From: Pseudomonadota bacterium
Lineage (GTDB): Bacteria > Pseudomonadota > Gammaproteobacteria > Burkholderiales > Burkholderiaceae_C
Assembly (NCBI GenBank): GCA_021819435.1
Contig: JAKARB010000001.1
Span: 124,001 to 188,000 of the forward strand
Length of the DNA: 64,000 nucleotides
Direction: 5' to 3'
In this document: piece after piece, positions 36,796-45,787 of the stretch
Position numbering within the stretch: the stretch's first letter is position 1
Layout of the letters: every line of letters begins with the position of its first letter
The notes under the pieces: generated by a model
Databases searched by the model: none
Told to the model about the DNA's origin: nothing
The model's input: the letters and a program-made list of their open reading frames with translations, nothing else
Made by a program: the position numbers and the translations under genes

Positions 36796-37098
36796 ATGCG
36801 GCGCGCCATCTTCATTTTCTTTGTCATGTTCGGAGCCGCAGTGGGGCTGTTTGCCTCGCTGGGCGGCACCGTGGGGCTCAAGATCGTGATGTCCGGATTC
36901 GGTGCGCTGGCTGGAGCTGCCCTTGGGGGCGCCTTCTACAGGGGGCGCGGCAATAGGCGCTCGGCTGGAAACCCAGATGACCATGACACTGCCAACGCCG
37001 AAAGGATGGACAACCATTGGCTAGACCGGGGGCGGCCGACGGCAGCACCCGGGCTCCCGCATGCGGACGACAGCGATCCATTCAGCCCCGAACCTTGA
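36796..37098 (+). CDS. Small hypothetical membrane protein abutting traG
   Basis: 100 residues. Two hydrophobic segments (about 4-20 and 26-45, with GLKIVMSGFGALAGAALGGA) precede a polar, acidic tail. Family not recognised. Its TGA and the convergent traG TGA are directly adjacent. The ribosome site is poor; an in-frame ATG at 36715 is an alternative. An imperfect inverted repeat AGGTGTGTAT / ATACACCT (36759-36791) lies just upstream. Size, membrane character and position next to traG recall entry-exclusion genes of SXT-type elements, which is inference only. Confidence 0.5.
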   Translation: MRRAIFIFFVMFGAAVGLFASLGGTVGLKIVMSGFGALAGAALGGAFYRGRGNRRSAGNPDDHDTANAERMDNHWLDRGRPTAAPGLPHADDSDPFSPEP

Positions 37099-39876
37099 TC
37101 ACCGGTCTTTGTCGAGAATTCCTTTGACGACGTCCTTTGCGTTGTCCAGCGTGGCATCTGCGTCGGCCGCTACTTGTTTTCCCGCCTGAATCAGCAGTGA
37201 TTTCTTGGACTCCAACGTACCGTCTGACTGAGGTGCAACTGCGGAGCTAGCATCGAACTTCTCAATGGATTGACGTGTCTGACTTTGCACTTGCGCACGT
37301 TGCTCGCGTACTTCAGATCTGATCGGTGCAGGCTGCGAAAGATCTGCCGCGGGAGCCAAGGGCTTGACGGTCATGCCTCTAACGCGATGATCATTGACTC
37401 GTCGATCATCGTCGACGCGTGCATCAAGCGCGTCTGCATGCCGCCCTTGCTCATGCCGCTGGCGGATGTCGTCAAAGGACGATGGCATGGCTGATCCATC
37501 TGAGAACGTTCGCGTCGGTCGCAACGCTTGTCTGGCCAGTTCGGACTCCATCAGCATGTGTGCGGCGGCGCTGTCTCCACCGTATTGCTCTGCGTAGCGC
37601 ATGAACATCGCCAGGTTATGAGGATCCTGTGCGATGTCAATCGACAGGGTCTCTCCTCGTTCTCTTGCGGATGACAGTTTTTCTGCCATGGCTTGCCGTT
37701 CCGACAGGCTGGCTTCAGCGCGTTCTGATTGCGTTGCCGCAGCAGATAATCTCGATGACAGTTCTCGACTTTCTCGCGCGTCAGAGGAGATCGCGCTGAT
37801 CAGGCTTGCATCGCGCGACAACCGATCTCCAAACTGCTTGAACTCTGCAACCTGCTCGCTGGTCATTGCGCCCAGGACCTTTTGCTCATCGGTCAGTATG
37901 CCGGACTGATAGTTCTTGCCGGCGCTGGTAGTGGCTCTGGCGCTGGCCACGCTGGTTGAAAGACCCAACGACCCGTTGGCGCCGAATGCAATACTGGCTA
38001 CCTGGGACTGAGAAACACCAGTGCGCTCCGAGATGTTCTTGGCTATCTGATCCAGGCGATTCAAGCTTTCCCCAGCTTGTTCGAAGCTGCTGGACGAGGT
38101 GCCTGAACTGCTGCGGTTTGAACGAACGTTGCTGAGCCCTCTGGTGAACGCTTCGGTCAATACGGAAGATCGTTGATGGCTGGCCGAGATGGCCTCGCTC
38201 CGGCTGCTGTCAACCTGTCGATTGGCTTCAGCGACATCCTGCTCGGATATCCTCATGGACACGACGCGTGAGGCAAACCCTTGATTGCGCAGTAGGCTCA
38301 TGGCGGTTCGACCAGTCAAGGCATTCGATGAAGTGGTGTTGCCGCTGAGATCGTTCTGCCAGTTGCTCATGAACGCCGATGTGCGGTTCGGCGCCAGTTG
38401 TGCTTGATCCATAGCCACGTTGCCCATGTTCACATTGCCTGTCGCGGCCGCGCCGGTGCTGGAGCCCAGGATGCTTTGCAAACCAGCAAGCCCTCCGATC
38501 AAAGCTGTGCCAATGCTTTCCATGCGCTTGAGTGCGGCCCAAGCAATGAACGGAATGCTCATGGCCAGATAGCCGACAACGGCTTCTCCTGAAATCGCCC
38601 CGGAGTAGATCGAGGAAGAGGTTCGCAAAGACAATGAGCGAACGCCGGTGCCGAGGTCCGCAGCCGCTGCGAGGTCGTAGGCCGAGTAGATCGATGCCAT
38701 GTAGTTCAGCACGGCATACAAGGGCGGCCAAAGTTGGATCCAGATCAGTAGGTAGGCATAGCCCTTGAACACCATCATGGTCTCGCGCCCACTGGTCAGC
38801 ATCATCAGCAAGACAACCACGAGAAAAAGAGCGTAGGTCAGGGCCTCGATGACATTGCGGAATACGGGCAAAGCCTGCTCGGCTACCTTGCCGTTGTTGA
38901 TCCAGGCGGCGTTCTGCTGCGCGGTGGCTTGCGCTCGGCCCACGGCCAGGATCATGGCGGCAGGATCGTTGATCTTCTGGCCGATGAGGGTGCTGGTGTC
39001 GTTGACCGCATTGAGCATGGCGTTCTGCCGGATCAAGTCGGCGGCGGTGGCAGATGCATCCGCGATGCTGTTCTTGATGTAAGCCTGCTGGATCTGGGTG
39101 GCGATGACCGCCGCCGCTGCCACGCCGGGCAGCGTTGGGTTCAACTGGAACGCCAGTCGTCCCTGGATCTGGCTGACCTGTGCAGGAAGGCGGCCATCCA
39201 GGTTGGCGTAAACGTCCGGACAAGTGGCGACCGCCACCCCCCCCGCGCTGGTGAGTGTGCTGAAGCGAGCCGGGTTCGGAGTGGCCATCAGTGCCCATAC
39301 ATCGCCGGAGCTGGCGAAAACCGCCGGACTGATCGTGCCGTCGATCAGGTCGTACATGGTGCAGTTGTGGATGAAGTTGATCAGGTCGGCCCTGAAGTTA
39401 GGGGCGAGGAAGACGACCTTGCCGGTGTTTCGGATCAGGCGGTTGCCGAACATCAGGCCGTTCTTCTCATAGGTCAGTTCGCTTGGCAGGGCGCCCGCAC
39501 CCGGGATGACCTGGAACGCCGTCTCGAACAAGCTCGTCATGGTGTGGCCGACGCTGCTGGTGATGCTGCCGAGCGCAGCCATGCCGAAGGGGACGTTGCT
39601 AACGACCTTCACCGGTGCACCGCCTGTCTTGTCGATCACGCCGACGGCGACTTTGGGCACGATGAGGACGGCGTAGACCAGCATGACCGTCGCCAGCCAC
39701 ATCCATCCTTGCAGTTTCTCCGGGGCGAAAGCATAGGCTATCAATGCGGTCACGAACCCGCAGATCACCACCACGGCAACGGCGGACAGGTAGTCGCCTG
39801 AGACATGGACGGCCGCGGACGCGTTGAAGATGCCATACAGGCTCTCAGCGTTTTGGTAGGCGTAAATTTCCCACAT
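37099..39876 (-). CDS. traG: Type-F mating-pair stabilisation protein TraG
   Basis: 925 residues. The N-terminal half has several helices (about 30-90, 340-400, 440-480) in the TraG_N pattern, with FQVIPGAGALPSELTYEKNGLM. The C-terminal half is soluble, Ser/Ala/Gln-rich and helical, with IAFGANGSLGLSTSVASA recalling F TraG. F TraG is an inner-membrane protein needed for pilus assembly and mating-pair stabilisation; its C-terminal part also takes part in entry exclusion. Last gene of the transfer operon. The 3' region is less GC-biased than the rest. Confidence 0.88.
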   Translation of the reverse strand: MWEIYAYQNAESLYGIFNASAAVHVSGDYLSAVAVVVICGFVTALIAYAFAPEKLQGWMWLATVMLVYAVLIVPKVAVGVIDKTGGAPVKVVSNVPFGMAALGSITSSVGHTMTSLFETAFQVIPGAGALPSELTYEKNGLMFGNRLIRNTGKVVFLAPNFRADLINFIHNCTMYDLIDGTISPAVFASSGDVWALMATPNPARFSTLTSAGGVAVATCPDVYANLDGRLPAQVSQIQGRLAFQLNPTLPGVAAAAVIATQIQQAYIKNSIADASATAADLIRQNAMLNAVNDTSTLIGQKINDPAAMILAVGRAQATAQQNAAWINNGKVAEQALPVFRNVIEALTYALFLVVVLLMMLTSGRETMMVFKGYAYLLIWIQLWPPLYAVLNYMASIYSAYDLAAAADLGTGVRSLSLRTSSSIYSGAISGEAVVGYLAMSIPFIAWAALKRMESIGTALIGGLAGLQSILGSSTGAAATGNVNMGNVAMDQAQLAPNRTSAFMSNWQNDLSGNTTSSNALTGRTAMSLLRNQGFASRVVSMRISEQDVAEANRQVDSSRSEAISASHQRSSVLTEAFTRGLSNVRSNRSSSGTSSSSFEQAGESLNRLDQIAKNISERTGVSQSQVASIAFGANGSLGLSTSVASARATTSAGKNYQSGILTDEQKVLGAMTSEQVAEFKQFGDRLSRDASLISAISSDARESRELSSRLSAAATQSERAEASLSERQAMAEKLSSARERGETLSIDIAQDPHNLAMFMRYAEQYGGDSAAAHMLMESELARQALRPTRTFSDGSAMPSSFDDIRQRHEQGRHADALDARVDDDRRVNDHRVRGMTVKPLAPAADLSQPAPIRSEVREQRAQVQSQTRQSIEKFDASSAVAPQSDGTLESKKSLLIQAGKQVAADADATLDNAKDVVKGILDKDR

Positions 39877-39895
39877 GGCTGCGTGATCTCATGTG

Positions 39896-41332
39896 TCAAT
39901 GGCCCATGTAAGCAGCCTGCTGCCCGAGCATGTCCATCACATGCTGCGGCATGCTGGTGCGAAGCTGGCGCTCCAGTTGTTCCAGATGGCTAGCCACCGC
40001 CCGGTAGGAGCCGACCTTCTGGTAAAGCAGCGCCTTTTCCTGCGAGATCTGCTGCAGCATGGCCATGGCGCGCAGGCGGATCTGGCGCGCCTGTTCGCGC
40101 TGGGTCTGCTGCAACTGGAAGTCTTTGTCGAGCGCAGCCAGCCCCAACCGCAGGTTGCGCTCAAGGAAGACGTAGGCGTAGTCGGCGGCGATCACGTCCC
40201 GGTATTGCGCGATGAGGCTGTCGGCCAGGCCCGATCCGGGAATGGTCGAGCCGACCGACAGCATCTTGTAGACGGGCTCGGTGGTCTGGTTGACGAAGCC
40301 CACCTCGGCCGAATTGTTGGGGATCGCGGTGCGGGTGGCGATCTTGTCGGCTATGGAGCGCATCAGGACCTCCACCTTCGCGGTGAAGGGCGTGTGTTTG
40401 TAGGCAGTGTTGAGGCTCACCGCGTCGCAGTTGACGTAGTCGTTGCACTTGAGCATGTGCTGAACGACGTCGGTGCCCTTGTCCGCTGCCTGGCCATACA
40501 GGAGCTGGCTGATCGAGGTCAAGGTCGGGGCGATGGGCTCGGGATCGCGGGCTGATTCCTCGGGGTGGTAGATCACCGTGCCGACGATGCTCATGATCAG
40601 TTCACGCTCGGCGTCATCCAGCGCGGCCCCGGTGTACTTCAGTGCCTTCCAGGTCAGGTTGCCCACGAAAGGGGCCTTGTTTCGCAAATTGAGGTCGGCG
40701 GATCCGCGGGCGGAGGCAAGGATGCTCGGGCGGTCGGAGGCGCAACGCCGGCGGGCCGCATCCCGGTCGCTTTCCAGGCCCATCTCGACAGCCAGATCGG
40801 CGCAGGCTTCTTGCGAGCTGTAGCCGGTGGCTTCGGCCGCCGTGCTCACGATGGCTTTGGCGGTTTCGCAGGAGTTGATCCGGGCGTTGTTGATCCAGGT
40901 CTCCAGCCCCTTAGCCCATTTGCTCAAGCCGCCCAGCATGGGAGACACGGCCTCCAGCGCCAACTGGAAGGCGATGCCTGGCAAGGCGGCCGTGATGTTC
41001 TTGAGCATGTTCTTGAACTCGGTCGCGGAGATGTGCGAGAACGATCCGCCGAACACGTCGATGCCTCCGCACCCCGCCTTGGCGCTGGGGAACTGGATCG
41101 CTGCCAACTGGTAGACCTTGTTGGGCGAGCGCATGAAGAAACTGCCCCCGGTGTAGGTGTTGAAGGTCTGGCCCTTGAACGCACCCGGTGCGGTGTAGTT
41201 GCCGATGGCGCCCAGGTTGGTGAACATGTTGTTCACCTCGGTGTTGAGGTCACCTGCATGCAGAGGCAACGGGGAAGCGGCTAAAGCCATCGCGGCAGCG
41301 GTGGCGGTGAGGCGGGTGAGGAAGGTGGTCAT
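39896..41332 (-). CDS. traH: Conjugal transfer pilus assembly protein TraH
   Basis: 478 residues with a signal peptide (MTTFLTRLTATAAAMALAAS, cleavage near LHA-GD). NTEVNNMFTNLGAIGNYTAPGAFKGQ at the mature N-terminus and the Gly-rich CGGIDVFGGSFSHI segment are distinctive for TraH. Periplasmic pilus-assembly component of F-type T4SS. AGGAG precedes the ATG; it lies 9 bases after traF and 19 before traG. Confidence 0.93.
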   Translation of the reverse strand: MTTFLTRLTATAAAMALAASPLPLHAGDLNTEVNNMFTNLGAIGNYTAPGAFKGQTFNTYTGGSFFMRSPNKVYQLAAIQFPSAKAGCGGIDVFGGSFSHISATEFKNMLKNITAALPGIAFQLALEAVSPMLGGLSKWAKGLETWINNARINSCETAKAIVSTAAEATGYSSQEACADLAVEMGLESDRDAARRRCASDRPSILASARGSADLNLRNKAPFVGNLTWKALKYTGAALDDAERELIMSIVGTVIYHPEESARDPEPIAPTLTSISQLLYGQAADKGTDVVQHMLKCNDYVNCDAVSLNTAYKHTPFTAKVEVLMRSIADKIATRTAIPNNSAEVGFVNQTTEPVYKMLSVGSTIPGSGLADSLIAQYRDVIAADYAYVFLERNLRLGLAALDKDFQLQQTQREQARQIRLRAMAMLQQISQEKALLYQKVGSYRAVASHLEQLERQLRTSMPQHVMDMLGQQAAYMGH

Positions 41333-41341
41333 GGCGGTCTC

Positions 41342-42250
41342 CTATCGAAGCACGATCTGGCGGTTGACGCTTGGGAGCATGGCCTGCGAGGCAGGTGTGC
41401 TGACCGTGGTGATGCGCTCGACCAGCTCGGCCTCGGACAGCACGCCAAAGCCGATTGCCATGATCTTTCCGGTGAAGGGCTGGGCCAGGTAGACGGCGGG
41501 CACCTGGCTGACCTTGAGCGTGGTGCCGATGCCGTTGTCCACCCGCGTATCGATGAAGCCGGGCATGGGACCGCCATCCATGCTGATGGCCACCACCTTG
41601 ATGCCATGGCGCTGCTCGAAGGCCGCCAGGGTGGGCGCGAAGGCGTGGCAGTAGGGGCAGTCGCTGCGGAAGAAAAAAAACAGCACGTGGGTTTTGCCCA
41701 GCGTGGCGATCGAATGAGACCTGGTGGTCAACTGATCGCGGTCGAAAACCTCCAATGCCTTGGCATTGACAGGGCGACCCTGCAAAGTGGGATCCAATTC
41801 GGGCGTGGACCAGGCGATGTGTTGGGCGACATCGGCGAAATACGAAGCACGCGCCACCACCTTGGCTTCGAGTTCCATGTAGCGGCGCACATTGGCCTCG
41901 GTCGGCCGCATGATGGCGATGTTGCGGTAGGACTCGACCGCTTTCTGCAGCCGTTCGAACTGGACCAGCTCGGGGGCTTGAGGGGCCGCCTGGGCCTGTG
42001 GCTGCGGAGACGGTTTGCTCGGCCGCGATGGTGTGGGCGGTGAGACAGGATGCTCCGATGGCTCATCGGGCTCAGGCGGCTCGTAGAAGTGCCATCCACG
42101 CCAGGCGTCGGACCAATACGAGTCGGATGGCTCTTTGGTGGTGTCCCCAAAGGCCTGGGATGTTGCCAGCGTGGCGAGCAGCAGCCCGCAGATTGCAACA
42201 AGCCATTTGGCCGATGGGAAGGCGGATGGACGCGGCATGGCGGTTCTCAT
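41342..42250 (-). CDS. traF: Type-F pilus assembly protein TraF (thioredoxin-fold)
   Basis: 302 residues from the ATG at 42250, which overlaps the preceding TGA as ATGA; a second in-frame ATG is at 42238. A signal segment (about 15-33), a Pro-rich spacer (about 55-85) and a C-terminal thioredoxin-like domain with CPYC (about 198-201) are visible. TraF-family proteins are periplasmic; this one keeps both redox cysteines, unlike F TraF. Probably assists disulfide formation in Cys-rich partners such as TraN and TraU. Confidence 0.88.
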   Translation of the reverse strand: MRTAMPRPSAFPSAKWLVAICGLLLATLATSQAFGDTTKEPSDSYWSDAWRGWHFYEPPEPDEPSEHPVSPPTPSRPSKPSPQPQAQAAPQAPELVQFERLQKAVESYRNIAIMRPTEANVRRYMELEAKVVARASYFADVAQHIAWSTPELDPTLQGRPVNAKALEVFDRDQLTTRSHSIATLGKTHVLFFFFRSDCPYCHAFAPTLAAFEQRHGIKVVAISMDGGPMPGFIDTRVDNGIGTTLKVSQVPAVYLAQPFTGKIMAIGFGVLSEAELVERITTVSTPASQAMLPSVNRQIVLR

Positions 42251-42675
42251 TGCAGCGACTTGGGCGGCAGGCCGTCCAGGCAGTAGTTGATGCCGAAGTC
42301 GACGGTCTGCTGACGTGGTGATTGCGCCGATGCGGCATTTGGCAGGCGCACGCCTTCTTGCCAGAAGCTGACCTTCAACCGCGCGCAACCGGGCTGGCGG
42401 TAGCGCTTTTCGGTCGTGACATCGATGAAGATCGGCGAGGTGGCGGCAAAGCGCTGGGTAATGGCGTCTGCCAGTTCGCCACGCAGCACGCCCTGGGCCT
42501 GGCCGTCGGCGGCTTTCAGGGCGGAGATCATGAGAGGCCGGGCATCCGCCACTGGCGTGCGTTCGGCGGACCAGGCCTGGCAATGCAACGTGAGCAGCAG
42601 CACAAAGAAAGCCGTGGTGACATGGCCTGTGGTTCGCGCTGAAGCCTTGACGGAGGGTATGGCTGGCGTGTTCAT
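42247..42675 (-). CDS. Hypothetical periplasmic protein between traN and traF
   Basis: 142 residues with a signal peptide (hydrophobic TTAFFVLLLTLHCQA, about 25-39). Coupled by ATGA overlaps to both traN and traF, so it belongs to the operon. Visible motifs are ADAITQRFAATSPIFIDVTT, YRQPGCARLKVSFWQEG and a C-terminal FGINYCLDGLPP. I do not recognise it as a named F-type protein. Two Cys in the mature part may pair. Confidence 0.72.
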   Translation of the reverse strand: MNTPAIPSVKASARTTGHVTTAFFVLLLTLHCQAWSAERTPVADARPLMISALKAADGQAQGVLRGELADAITQRFAATSPIFIDVTTEKRYRQPGCARLKVSFWQEGVRLPNAASAQSPRQQTVDFGINYCLDGLPPKSLQ

Positions 42676-44999
42676 TGGCAGCGTCCTTGTCCGTAGTAGC
42701 AATTGGGCACGGCGGCCTGGTTGCCGCGCTGGAACGCCGCCAGATCCGGGCTGTTGGGTACGATGGACGAATAGAACTCGCTCAGGTCCATGGCGCCAAA
42801 GTCCAGGCTCTGCAAATGCGCGATGCTGAAGCCCGAGCAGTCCGGGTTCTGGCCGCTGCCCCATCCCTTGCCGACTTGGGCCCGCCCTTGTTCATTGACG
42901 ATGCGGGCCAGCTTGCTGTTGAAGCAGCACTTGCCGGTCGTGTGCTCCAGGCAGGAGACGCATTTGCCCAAGATGCGCAGGCAGGAAGAGCACCACGAGC
43001 CGGTGCTGTGACACAGCCCAGCGCCTTCCTTCATGGCCAGCTTGCCCTCGGCTTCGTTGCAGGACATCATCGACATGACGATGTAGATCACCACCGCGAT
43101 GGCCAGCGTCCAAGGGTCGAAGGCGATGACCATGCTGTCACCTGCGTACAGAACCGAGGATCCGGCAGGCAGGGCGGCGCCGTTGACCGCCACGGTCACG
43201 CCGTAGGTGGTGAAGGAGCCACTGAACCCGCCGCTGGTTAGCAGGGCGGACATGCCCTGGTACAGGAACTCGCGGTTCTCGCTGTTCATCAGCACGTCGT
43301 AGACGAGGCGAGAGCCGGTGCCGAAGAGGCTCTGGTTCGTCATGCCCGCCCCGGCGCTGTCCGCCGCGCAGCAGTTCTTGAGCAGGCGGTCTCGGCAATG
43401 GTTCGGCTCGCCTTTGAACACCTGCATCAGCGTGGTGTCGAGGTACACGCCTGCTTCCCGGGCGGCCTCCAGCATCGACATCGAGCGGGCGAAATCCGCG
43501 TCGTTCGTGTAGCCGGTGTTGAAGCAACTGGTGCCCAGGCAGAAGATGTTCGTTGGACAGTTGGATGCCGTGGTGACGGTTTGAGCCGGGACGGGACAGC
43601 TGTAGCTGTCCTGGAAGACTTCGCAGGTTCCCGTGGCCGCATCAACCTGTTTGCAGGCACTGGAGCCAAGAGCGCAACCCCCGGCTTTGAGCGCGGCGCA
43701 ATCGTCGGCCGAAGACGCGCCGGATGTGCACGACAACGTGCGTTCGTAGGACCAGCAGGCTCGCGTGACGGGGCGGCCATCGATCGTCTTGGTTGCTGGG
43801 CCGTCTACGCAGCGATCGGGTGTCACGACGCTGCAGCGGCCGCCCGAATCGATGGGGGAGCTCTTGTCGTCCCACACGTCGGTTTCGATCTGGTCCATGG
43901 TGGGCTGCTTAAACGAGAGCGGCAGAGTCCAGCCTGAGGCCCCCACCAGGACGGCGGGACCGGTTGCTCGGACACAGCGCCACCCCATCTCGTCGAACGA
44001 GCTGATTGCATCCCAGTCGCAGCCTGTGAAGAAGTCCGCCGTGGTGACCGTGAAGCACTGATCCGCAGGCCCCGAGGCTTCTGTCTCGCCGTCCCATCTG
44101 GTCGTCAGCAGGTCTCCCCGCGTGGTGCCGCCCGGGCAGGCATAGACCGGCGAGCCGAACTGGAAGCTGTAGTTGCATCGGCCATCCGCGCAGCCCGACC
44201 CGGGCAGCATGACCACCTTGAACGGCGACCAGCAGTGGCCGCCCCAGTGCGGCGACAGGTCTGTCACGAAGGTGGCCTGGGTCGATGGGTCCGTGGGTAA
44301 TTCGAGTGACTGCCAGCCGATGCAGGCGCCTCGGCCACCTGCCGCGTAGAAGCGGAACTGCTGCTTGCGGTCAGTGCGGATGCGGCACTGGGCTTCGGCC
44401 ACCATGTAGTCGGAGCCGTTGCGGTTGGCCTGGGCATGGGCGAACCAGTCACCCGCGGTGCAACTGGGGACCAGTTCCACCTGAACGCTCAGGTCCCGGT
44501 GGGTGCGGTAGTTACCGACACCGCTGTAGCGATGGCACAGGCGGGTGGTCATGCCAGCCGGGGTGCTCACCTCTGCGGTGGTGCAGCCGCTGTAGTAGGA
44601 CGCGATGCTCCCGAGCTGTGTCGATGGATTGCGGGTGATGTCGCGGGCCGCTGCAACGGCGGGATCATGGGGCGAGATGCCTTCCCTGGGTGTGTTGGCC
44701 GAGGCGACGGCGCCGCGCTGGGCTTGGCAGACCGGATCATCGGGTGTCGTGGCACAGGCAGCGAGGCGAGCGCGGGCTGGTGTCGACAGGCTGGGTTGCC
44801 CGTAGTAGCCGGTTTTCGGCGGCGTGCGGGTGTAGCCGGGCACATTGGCCGAGGCATTGGGCGCGGTCACCGTGCCGCGGATCGTGGGATTGGCAGCTTG
44901 GCCTGCGGCTGCTCCTTCTTCGCTGGGGCCAGCGACGGCGCCTGTCTGCGTCGTCAGGAAGCAGCAGAGCGTGAACCAGATGATGAGGCGGCGCAGCAT
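42672..44999 (-). CDS. traN: Mating-pair stabilisation protein TraN
   Basis: 775 residues with a signal peptide (MLRRLIIWFTLCCFLTTQTG). Very Cys-rich throughout, including a central block with about twenty Cys (for example CVDGPATKTIDGRPVTRACW) and a C-terminal CLRILGKCVSCLEHTTGKCC segment typical of TraN outer-membrane adhesins, which contact recipient cells. The start at 44999 is chosen for the signal peptide; the longer open frame overlaps trbC. Downstream gene is coupled by ATGA. Confidence 0.9.
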   Translation of the reverse strand: MLRRLIIWFTLCCFLTTQTGAVAGPSEEGAAAGQAANPTIRGTVTAPNASANVPGYTRTPPKTGYYGQPSLSTPARARLAACATTPDDPVCQAQRGAVASANTPREGISPHDPAVAAARDITRNPSTQLGSIASYYSGCTTAEVSTPAGMTTRLCHRYSGVGNYRTHRDLSVQVELVPSCTAGDWFAHAQANRNGSDYMVAEAQCRIRTDRKQQFRFYAAGGRGACIGWQSLELPTDPSTQATFVTDLSPHWGGHCWSPFKVVMLPGSGCADGRCNYSFQFGSPVYACPGGTTRGDLLTTRWDGETEASGPADQCFTVTTADFFTGCDWDAISSFDEMGWRCVRATGPAVLVGASGWTLPLSFKQPTMDQIETDVWDDKSSPIDSGGRCSVVTPDRCVDGPATKTIDGRPVTRACWSYERTLSCTSGASSADDCAALKAGGCALGSSACKQVDAATGTCEVFQDSYSCPVPAQTVTTASNCPTNIFCLGTSCFNTGYTNDADFARSMSMLEAAREAGVYLDTTLMQVFKGEPNHCRDRLLKNCCAADSAGAGMTNQSLFGTGSRLVYDVLMNSENREFLYQGMSALLTSGGFSGSFTTYGVTVAVNGAALPAGSSVLYAGDSMVIAFDPWTLAIAVVIYIVMSMMSCNEAEGKLAMKEGAGLCHSTGSWCSSCLRILGKCVSCLEHTTGKCCFNSKLARIVNEQGRAQVGKGWGSGQNPDCSGFSIAHLQSLDFGAMDLSEFYSSIVPNSPDLAAFQRGNQAAVPNCYYGQGRCQ

Positions 45000-45007
45000 G
45001 ACGAGAC

Positions 45008-45787
45008 CTACCTCTTGAGACGTTGCAGGAAGATGCCAGCGTCCGGGGCGAAGCGGGAGGCGTGCTTGCCGATGTGGGCCAGTGCATAGTCCAGGCTCAC
45101 ATCGCCCGCGACGAGCGCGAATTCCGTGGCCGGCGCGCATTGGGCGCTCTTGCAAGGGGCCATGCTGTCCGCTTCTCGGGCCACGACAAAGCTGGGCACC
45201 CGTGTGACCGCATAACGCTCGAAGGCCTGTGGATCGATCTGTGCGGCCACGCGCTGGCTGCCAATCAAGGGCTTCATGCGGTTGAAGGTGTCGCGCAAGG
45301 AATCGTTGGCCAGACCACGCATGACGAGCGTGGCCCGGGCCTGCGCCGCCTGATGGAACAGGCGCTTCAGCGTGGCTTCGGGCATGGACAGGCTGACGAA
45401 CACCAGCAGGCTAGGGCCACTTGCTAGGCCTGAGGCTTGTGCCTGGCTTTCCGTTTGCGCGGCAAAGCCTTCCGCCAGCTTGCCCAGGTCCAGGGCAGGT
45501 CGGGTTGCGCCAACCGCTGGCTGAGGCAGGGCGTCGATGCGTGGGCTGGGCAGCTTCTGAATGCGGGTCACATCGGCATCGCTCGGCGATGGATGGGCGT
45601 GCCGGGCTCGCTCGATGTCCCGTTCGGTGATGGCGGGCTGGGACCGATGGGCGCGTTCTATGTCGGCCTCTGTCACGGTGGCGCCTGATGGGGCTTGCGC
45701 CCAGCCCATGGAAATGGGTACCGCTATCGCAAGTCGGGCCAGCAGGGCCAGCGTGCGGCTCAAAGGATGATGATCAATAGCCGACAC
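45008..45787 (-). CDS. trbC: Type-F pilin assembly protein TrbC
   Basis: 259 residues from a GTG at 45787 with AAGGA six bases upstream, overlapping the traU end by 14 bases. A signal segment (LALLARLAIAVPISMGWAQA) precedes a linker, then the TrbC domain: LLVFVSLSMPEATLKRLFHQ, LVMRGLANDS and RVPSFVVA, a thioredoxin-like fold without CxxC. Periplasmic, required for F-pilus assembly. Confidence 0.88.
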   Translation of the reverse strand: MSAIDHHPLSRTLALLARLAIAVPISMGWAQAPSGATVTEADIERAHRSQPAITERDIERARHAHPSPSDADVTRIQKLPSPRIDALPQPAVGATRPALDLGKLAEGFAAQTESQAQASGLASGPSLLVFVSLSMPEATLKRLFHQAAQARATLVMRGLANDSLRDTFNRMKPLIGSQRVAAQIDPQAFERYAVTRVPSFVVAREADSMAPCKSAQCAPATEFALVAGDVSLDYALAHIGKHASRFAPDAGIFLQRLKR

